Origin: Adiantum capillus-veneris
Lineage: Eukaryota > Streptophyta > Polypodiopsida > Polypodiales > Pteridaceae
Length of the DNA: 64,000 nucleotides
Assembly (NCBI GenBank): GCA_014529385.2
Contig: CM043953.1
Location: 95,630,842 to 95,694,841 of the forward strand
Direction: 5' to 3'
The notes below the pieces were generated by a model. The model saw nothing but the letters and a program-made list of their open reading frames with translations, made no database searches and was not told where the DNA came from. Shown here one piece after another: positions 59,291-64,000 of the stretch (positions are counted from its first letter, which is position 1; each line of letters starts with the position of its first letter). Both the position numbers and the translations under genes were made by a program.

Positions 59291-59713
59291 CAAAAGCTAC
59301 AAAATACTGTGAACTGCTTATGTCAATGCGTAGAGCTCTTACCTGTGGTTGCCATGCAACAAACACGACTGCAATGTGACAATCGGGGAGGGATTAGGAA
59401 GTGCGAGAAGGAGAGGAGTGAGCGTCGTTAGCTCACGCTGTGTATTTCATTATCCAACACTTGAGAATAACTTACAAAAATTGGCTTTTATACCTTAGCC
59501 AAGGTTTTTGGTGGTCAAAACTAACAATTTGGGAGTTCTACCAAAGCTGGGTAATGACAGGTTGATACAATTTGGAAGCTTGTAGCTCCGTGTCATTAAT
59601 TACAGAGTTTATCCGAGAAAATAAGAGTTACAATATTCTCAATTTATCAAAATAATAAGTGTTTTACAATGAGAACTCCAAAAAATGGTAGCCGTGTTAG
59701 CTTGTTGCTAACA
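59291..59713 (-). repeat. LTR of the RT-less element
   Basis: In minus orientation it starts TGTTAGC at 59713, directly after the polypurine tract. The other end is uncertain; a sequence ending in CACCA (plus strand, GGTCGGCGACACCA near 59273-59286) could be a primer site next to it. Confidence 0.45.
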
Positions 59714-59730
59714 TCCCCCCCTCCTTGCCT
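59714..59730 (-). other. Polypurine tract
   Basis: The minus strand reads GGCAAGGAGGGGGGGA just before the LTR. Confidence 0.7.
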
Positions 59731-59859
59731 GTGTCGTACCTTGACACAACTTTATGGGCTGAAGTAGTCTTCAGGCTGGCAGTTGGCGAGGCGGTCTTTA
59801 AGTGTATTCAGTGCTTTTTGGTATCTGATCTTTCTTTCTTTATCTGGCGCTTGCAAAAA

Positions 59860-61024
59860 CTATATAGTCACTCTATTCTTCAGCTCCATTGCTGAGTAGC
59901 CTACAAACCTTGAGGTTAGATTGCTGATCCCTGGTGCAAACATCTTCGTTCTCCAAGTGAAGAATCTCGTGTAGAACACTTCCTTGAACGCCAGCATATT
60001 GTGTGAAGGTAGAAACATGCATCTGGCGTAGAAGCCATAGAGGAATTCTTTGGAAGGTTGTCCACTGAGATCATAGCACAAACCTTGATTACCCTCGAGG
60101 AATGACATCCAAGGGGTGCCTGCTTGCTCTGGCTCATGGAACACTTCGATGCATGTGAGCAGTATTTGGCATATTTTATATAACATTGCACATGAGAGAT
60201 CCGGTAGACTTTTGAAGAAAGACATGGCGCCCGTTAGGGTTTTCACCATGTATTTCTCTGTGGGTGGCCGGTCCCTTTTCTGGAGTTGGAAATCTTGGGT
60301 AGTTCAGCCAGGTTGACCGCTTCTTCGTTAGTGCCTCATGCGCTTGCCAAGTCCTTACTCTTGGTACAGGATAGAAAGTGGAATCTTTTTGTAGCGCTGC
60401 AGGTGCTCTTGTGAATAGAATCAAATACCTTGGATTCTTGTTCAATCAGCTCAGCCTCCACTTGGGGTGGTCTTGATCTGCACCATCTATCTGCATTTTT
60501 GTGTAAAGCCTTTCTTTAACCTGTAGTAATTCCACTTTTATCAGAGGGTATGGTCGGGATTGCTGATGCCATTGCACATTGATTTGATTGGGAGTTAGTT
60601 GTGTAACGTTGACGGAGTGAAGAACTCTCAAATCCCAATCCATCGCTGCCTTCCACTGTTCATCTACCTCTTGTATAATCTTTTCTTTCAGTGTATCTTC
60701 TTCAGCCTTTGAGAGCTGGACCATGGGCACCATGTTTACTTCTATAAGGGTCACCTGAAAATCTTCCTCACCACTCAGCTCTACTGTGGACTATGTCTCC
60801 AGTTCAGCAAATGACACTGAGCGTATTTCTATTTGAGGCTGCTCCAAAGTGCTTGCCTCTTCTTGTGTTTCTGGCTTTCCTTCTCTCAGCAGCTGGTTAA
60901 CTCTTTTCAGCTCGGCTATTTCCTTTAGCAGCTCTTCTTCTCTTTGGACCCGCATCAAGGCCAGGTCTCGACGCAGAGATTGCTCTAACTGTAGTTCTAG
61001 CTCGAGGTCCTTGTTCTTTTTCAT
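59860..61024 (-). pseudogene. C-terminal part of unknown retroelement polyprotein
   Basis: Frames 60791-61024, 60446-60754 and 60176-60445 are one frame broken only by stops; a frameshift near 60249 leads to 59860-60249. The first segment is a strong coiled coil (LELELQLEQSLRRDLALMRV, ELLKEIAELKRVNQLLREG). The last contains MSFFKSLPDLSCAMLYKICQ and a cysteine- and phenylalanine-rich end. I recognise no enzyme: no D-T/S-G protease, YxDD, or DDE motif. It ends about 150 bp before the polypurine tract. Confidence 0.5.
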
Positions 61025-61458
61025 AATGCTTTGTACACTTCTACGGCTCGATTATCTCGTATTTGCCGGAAGAAAATTGCCTGATCATTTTATGCTTTGT
61101 TCTGAGTATTGTAAAGAAGCATTCATGACATCCAATTGCACTTGAATCTTCTGAGCTGATAGCGTTGTCATTAGAAGTTCGTTTGTAACTTCTGTCAGCT
61201 GTTCATCTTTTGCTTTGCAAGCATCTAACAATTTTGTAAGCAGATCACCTAACTCTTCCATCTCCTTCTGCTATGTATCTCTTGCTAGCTGGTGTTGTTC
61301 AGCTTCAGGTTTCATTTCCTGCACTTGCCTCTGAAGATCGGTGATGACATTTAATCTGTCTTCTAACTCTCCTTGGAGAGCGTCAATTACCATCTCTAGT
61401 TCTTTAGCCTTTGTGCTGCAGCTAAGTGCTGCTGATTGAAGTCTTCTGCTTTGTCATC

Positions 61459-63066
61459 CTAAGGCTTTATGGATGCCTCGGCCGTTTCATGGTGTGTTGA
61501 GGTAGAAGGTGCTGGCTCGGATTTTGTTGTGTCCTCTTGTGTAGTATTTGTTCCCTGTTGTGCAGATTCATCTGCCTTTTGCTGTTCAGGCTCGGGTGTA
61601 GCTTCGACTGCTTTCTCTTGTTCAGATTCCTCTGCTTCTTTTGATTCAGATTCTATATCTTTGGTGGGCACAGTTTCTGTGTCTTTCGTTGCTGGTGATG
61701 GTGGTGGGCTCGGCATAGGGTTATCCTGCTATTCCATAGGCGGTGAAGTGGGTCGGGGAGACTCGTGACCTTGGTCGTGTTGTGCCTCTTTCCTTGCCGT
61801 TTCCTTGGCTTGTCTCTGGTCCTCCACCTCTTTTGCTTTTCTTGCCTCTTCTTGGGCTTCTTTCAACTTCAGGGCTTCTGCCTCTTGATACATTTTTTCC
61901 AATGATTTTGTTGGATCTTCAGCCTCTTTTTTGGGATGATGCTTTGTCCTTGGTCCCTTAAGTCCACTAGGCACCCATTTTTTTGAGTCCTTTCCTTGTG
62001 CTTGTCGACTGTGTTGGTAAGCATGTTTTTCTCTTTCAAAGTAGGCTTGCTTTTGCACAGGCTCTTCTTGGTTTGCGGCTAAAGCTTTTCTCTTCATCTC
62101 CTCTCTTCGTGCTCTCTTTTCCTCATTATCTGAGCTTTTATTGCTGTGTCTTTCCGGCGAACTTTCAACCGACTCTTCATCAGATTGGTAAGAGCTCTTG
62201 ATTGGTCTTGTAGCAAGTTGAGTAGATGGTTGTGTTGCCAGTATCCAAGTGTTTTGGTCTGGGGCAGGTGATAGGTTGTCGGCCATGCCGATGGCATGGT
62301 ATACAATCCTTGTCAATACCTTTGGTGCACCCAGGTAAGTGATCTTTCCTTCTTTCTTTGTTCCCTTCAGAGTGGTCAAGACGTATTGTGCGTGGTCCAC
62401 TGGTTGCCTGGTTGTTGACTTGAAGACTTGCGTGAAAGTGGTGGCAACATCATGATTTAGCATGGTATACCTTGGTGGCCTTTTAGCCAGGAAGTGGAAA
62501 TGCTGGTGGTATAACTTGCCTAGCTCTTCCACTTGCTTGTGAATTAGATCTACAAAGGTGGCTGCGGCGGTTTCTTTGGTGAAAGTACCTGCCGTTTTCT
62601 TGTCCCTTGCCCTTACCGTCATTCCTTCTGTGGGCAGTCTGAGTGCTTCTGCCACTATTTCCTTGGTTATTACCACTTCGACTTTATTCCCCTGCGAGTC
62701 AAAAATCTCGGCAGTTCCATCTTCTTTAATCGTGGATAAAAGCTCGTAAGCTTTTTGGAAATCCACACCGCACGGCTCCTGTTCATAGAATTCTCTGAGT
62801 CCTAGCCTGCGGTTGGCTTCTTTGGTCTCAAGCTTCCTGGCAACATCATATACTTCTTTCGGCAGGAGTTGCAACTCTACCTGCTATCCCTCCTCACTCT
62901 TGAATCTATCGGTGAACACTGTGGTGTGATGCTCTTCTAGCTGTTCTTTTGAAAGATATGTTGCCTTGGAAGCTTTGACTGAATTTGGATCCAATTGGTA
63001 TGCGGGAAGCTCCTGTAACTTTTCTTTCTGGTTGAGCTTCTTCTTGGCCCTCTTTGCTACTTGCAT
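61459..63066 (-). pseudogene. Gag-like N-terminal part of unknown retroelement polyprotein
   Basis: ATG at 63066 (MQVAKRAKKKLNQKEKLQEL) starts a frame that runs to 61459 with only two stops (near 62884 and 61729). A basic start leads to a globular region: NRRLGLREFYEQEPCGVDFQ, then EVVITKEIVAEALRLPTEGM, then LIHKQVEELGKLYHQHFHFL. This recalls, weakly, the domain called putative plant transposon protein in gag-like plant genes. A charged coiled coil follows (EALKLKEAQEEARKAKEVED), then a proline/glutamate-rich tail with KKWVPSGLKG, a single W-V-P motif. Its place just inside an LTR element suggests a gag role (inference). Confidence 0.5.
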
Positions 63067-63256
63067 GGCTCCTATTTAGTGAATAGAGTGTCAAAGTTAG
63101 CAGATTTGTCAATTTTTTCTCTAAAATGTCCTTTAGTCTGAAATGCTAACAATTTTGGTCCAATTTTCTTCAAATCAATTTTTGAACAAGCATAGATGCA
63201 TAAAAACATGAAAGGAACAAAATTGTAGAGTCTATTTTTTTTTTTTTGCAACCAAA

Positions 63257-63856
63257 GTAAATAATCATGATTATTTACAACTGAGTATTTTTTTCAACAT
63301 TTTGTAAACTTGGCATCACAGGATTGAAGTATATACCAAATACATACTCTGAGTGAAATATGAGCTCATTTGGATGCATAGGGTGAAAATGGTATCAGAT
63401 TTTGGCTTTAAGTCTCTGAAACAGTAGATATAGTGGAAATTTGAGATTTTGAGCTCCAAATTGGTTCAAACTTGGCTAGTGGGCTTAACACATTATGTAC
63501 TTTGGATGTATGATGGCAAAATATCAAAATTCACTCATTTTGGCTAGAAAGTAAATAATCGTGATTATTAACTTTTCTACCAAAATCAACATTTTTTGGC
63601 ACAAATTGGTTCTAGGCATTGTATAGACGCTGTGTATGAGATATGAAGTGATTTGGATCAAGAGATGTTGTCCATAACCCAAAAATTGGCTTGTAAAAAC
63701 TTCTTTGTGGTTTCTGGCAATTTTCCAAGTTATAGATGCTCATTTTGGCTCATACTTGATTTTTGGCATGTAATAGGTGTGTACACATGATAGGTGAGGT
63801 GATGATACAATTTCCAAGCAAAAATAGTGCAAAAGTAAATAATCGTGATTATTTAC
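63257..63856. repeat. Palindrome array 2
   Basis: TAAATAATCRTGATTATTTA, extended by G and C at the ends, occurs at 63257-63278 (perfect), 63551-63572 (two changes) and 63835-63856 (one central change). Spacings are 294 and 284 bp. Intervening DNA is weakly repeated (ACAAATTGGTT, ATGAGATATGAAGTGATTTG and relatives). The architecture matches array 1 but the palindrome sequence differs. Confidence 0.8.
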
Positions 63857-64000
63857 AGTAGTCACAATTTTTTTGTAAAACTTACAAATTTTGACCTAAA
63901 CACATTCTATACACCTAAAACAAGTCCTAAATTTAATTTGGTCATGTGCCGGCGTCACTTTGTGCTTTGTCAACTCTGAAATCACCGATTTTTGTGACTA

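Overview
This window is repeat-dominated plant nuclear DNA. Four observations point to a land plant with a large genome: Ty1/copia and Ty3/gypsy LTR retrotransposons of plant type, primer-binding sites matching plant initiator tRNA-Met and tRNA-Asp, a Tat-type gypsy element with a second RNase H domain, and single exons resembling a GDSL lipase and a plant C2orf69-family protein. A fern or other seed-free plant is possible, but that is only an impression from the very abundant (GA)n/(CA)n microsatellites and the LINE type. I see no intact host gene.

Layout. 0-0.7 kb: end of an L1-type LINE copy with ORF1 but no ORF2. 1.6-1.95 kb: one exon-like block of a C2orf69-family gene (minus). 2.0-3.9 kb: poly-G and poly-C runs, a repeated ~90-bp unit, two tiny Helitron-like elements with (GA)n cores, and a 454-bp MITE with 66-bp inverted ends. 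4.0-5.6 kb: microsatellites and a 185-bp tandem duplication. 5.64-14.60 kb (minus): a complete but decayed non-autonomous LTR element (gag, zinc knuckles, protease, WVPK-motif tail, no reverse transcriptase), with target duplication CTTAT and a tRNA-Asp primer site. 15.3-16.3 kb: long microsatellites. 16.34-19.03 kb (minus): a 5'-truncated LINE whose 3' end runs into a (TC)n tail and matches the 3' end at 0.62-0.67 kb. 19.03-19.70 kb: RNase H plus 3' LTR of a second copia element. 20.0-22.2 kb: microsatellites and a duplicated primer-site/LTR junction. 22.6-22.85 kb: last exon of a GDSL lipase (minus).

26.67-32.22 kb: a structurally complete, apparently young Ty1/copia element with 217-bp LTRs differing at two bases, target duplication GAACA and one open 1,321-residue polyprotein. 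32.2-41 kb: mostly uninformative sequence with small tandem duplications. 41.1-46.7 kb (+): a decayed gag-protease-like element with a 3' LTR, again with W-V-P-K type motifs. 47.0-55.4 kb: an array of 22-bp palindromes spaced about 280-290 bp. It is split at a palindrome centre by a 7.07-kb minus-strand Tat-like gypsy element (47.88-54.95 kb), and a gag start (MYLRSGR) follows at 55.74 kb. 57.7-59.3 kb (minus): gypsy RT-RNase H-integrase remnant. 59.3-63.1 kb (minus): an LTR and an RT-less element encoding a long polyprotein I do not recognise. 63.2-63.9 kb: a second palindrome array of the same architecture but different palindrome sequence.

How the parts act together: only the copia element at 26.7-32.2 kb looks able to encode a full replication machinery. 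At least three other elements lack reverse transcriptase and would have depended on enzymes from elsewhere. The most unusual signals are the palindrome arrays with regular ~285-bp spacing next to gag starts, the ORF1-only LINE, and the RT-less element at 59.8-63.1 kb.
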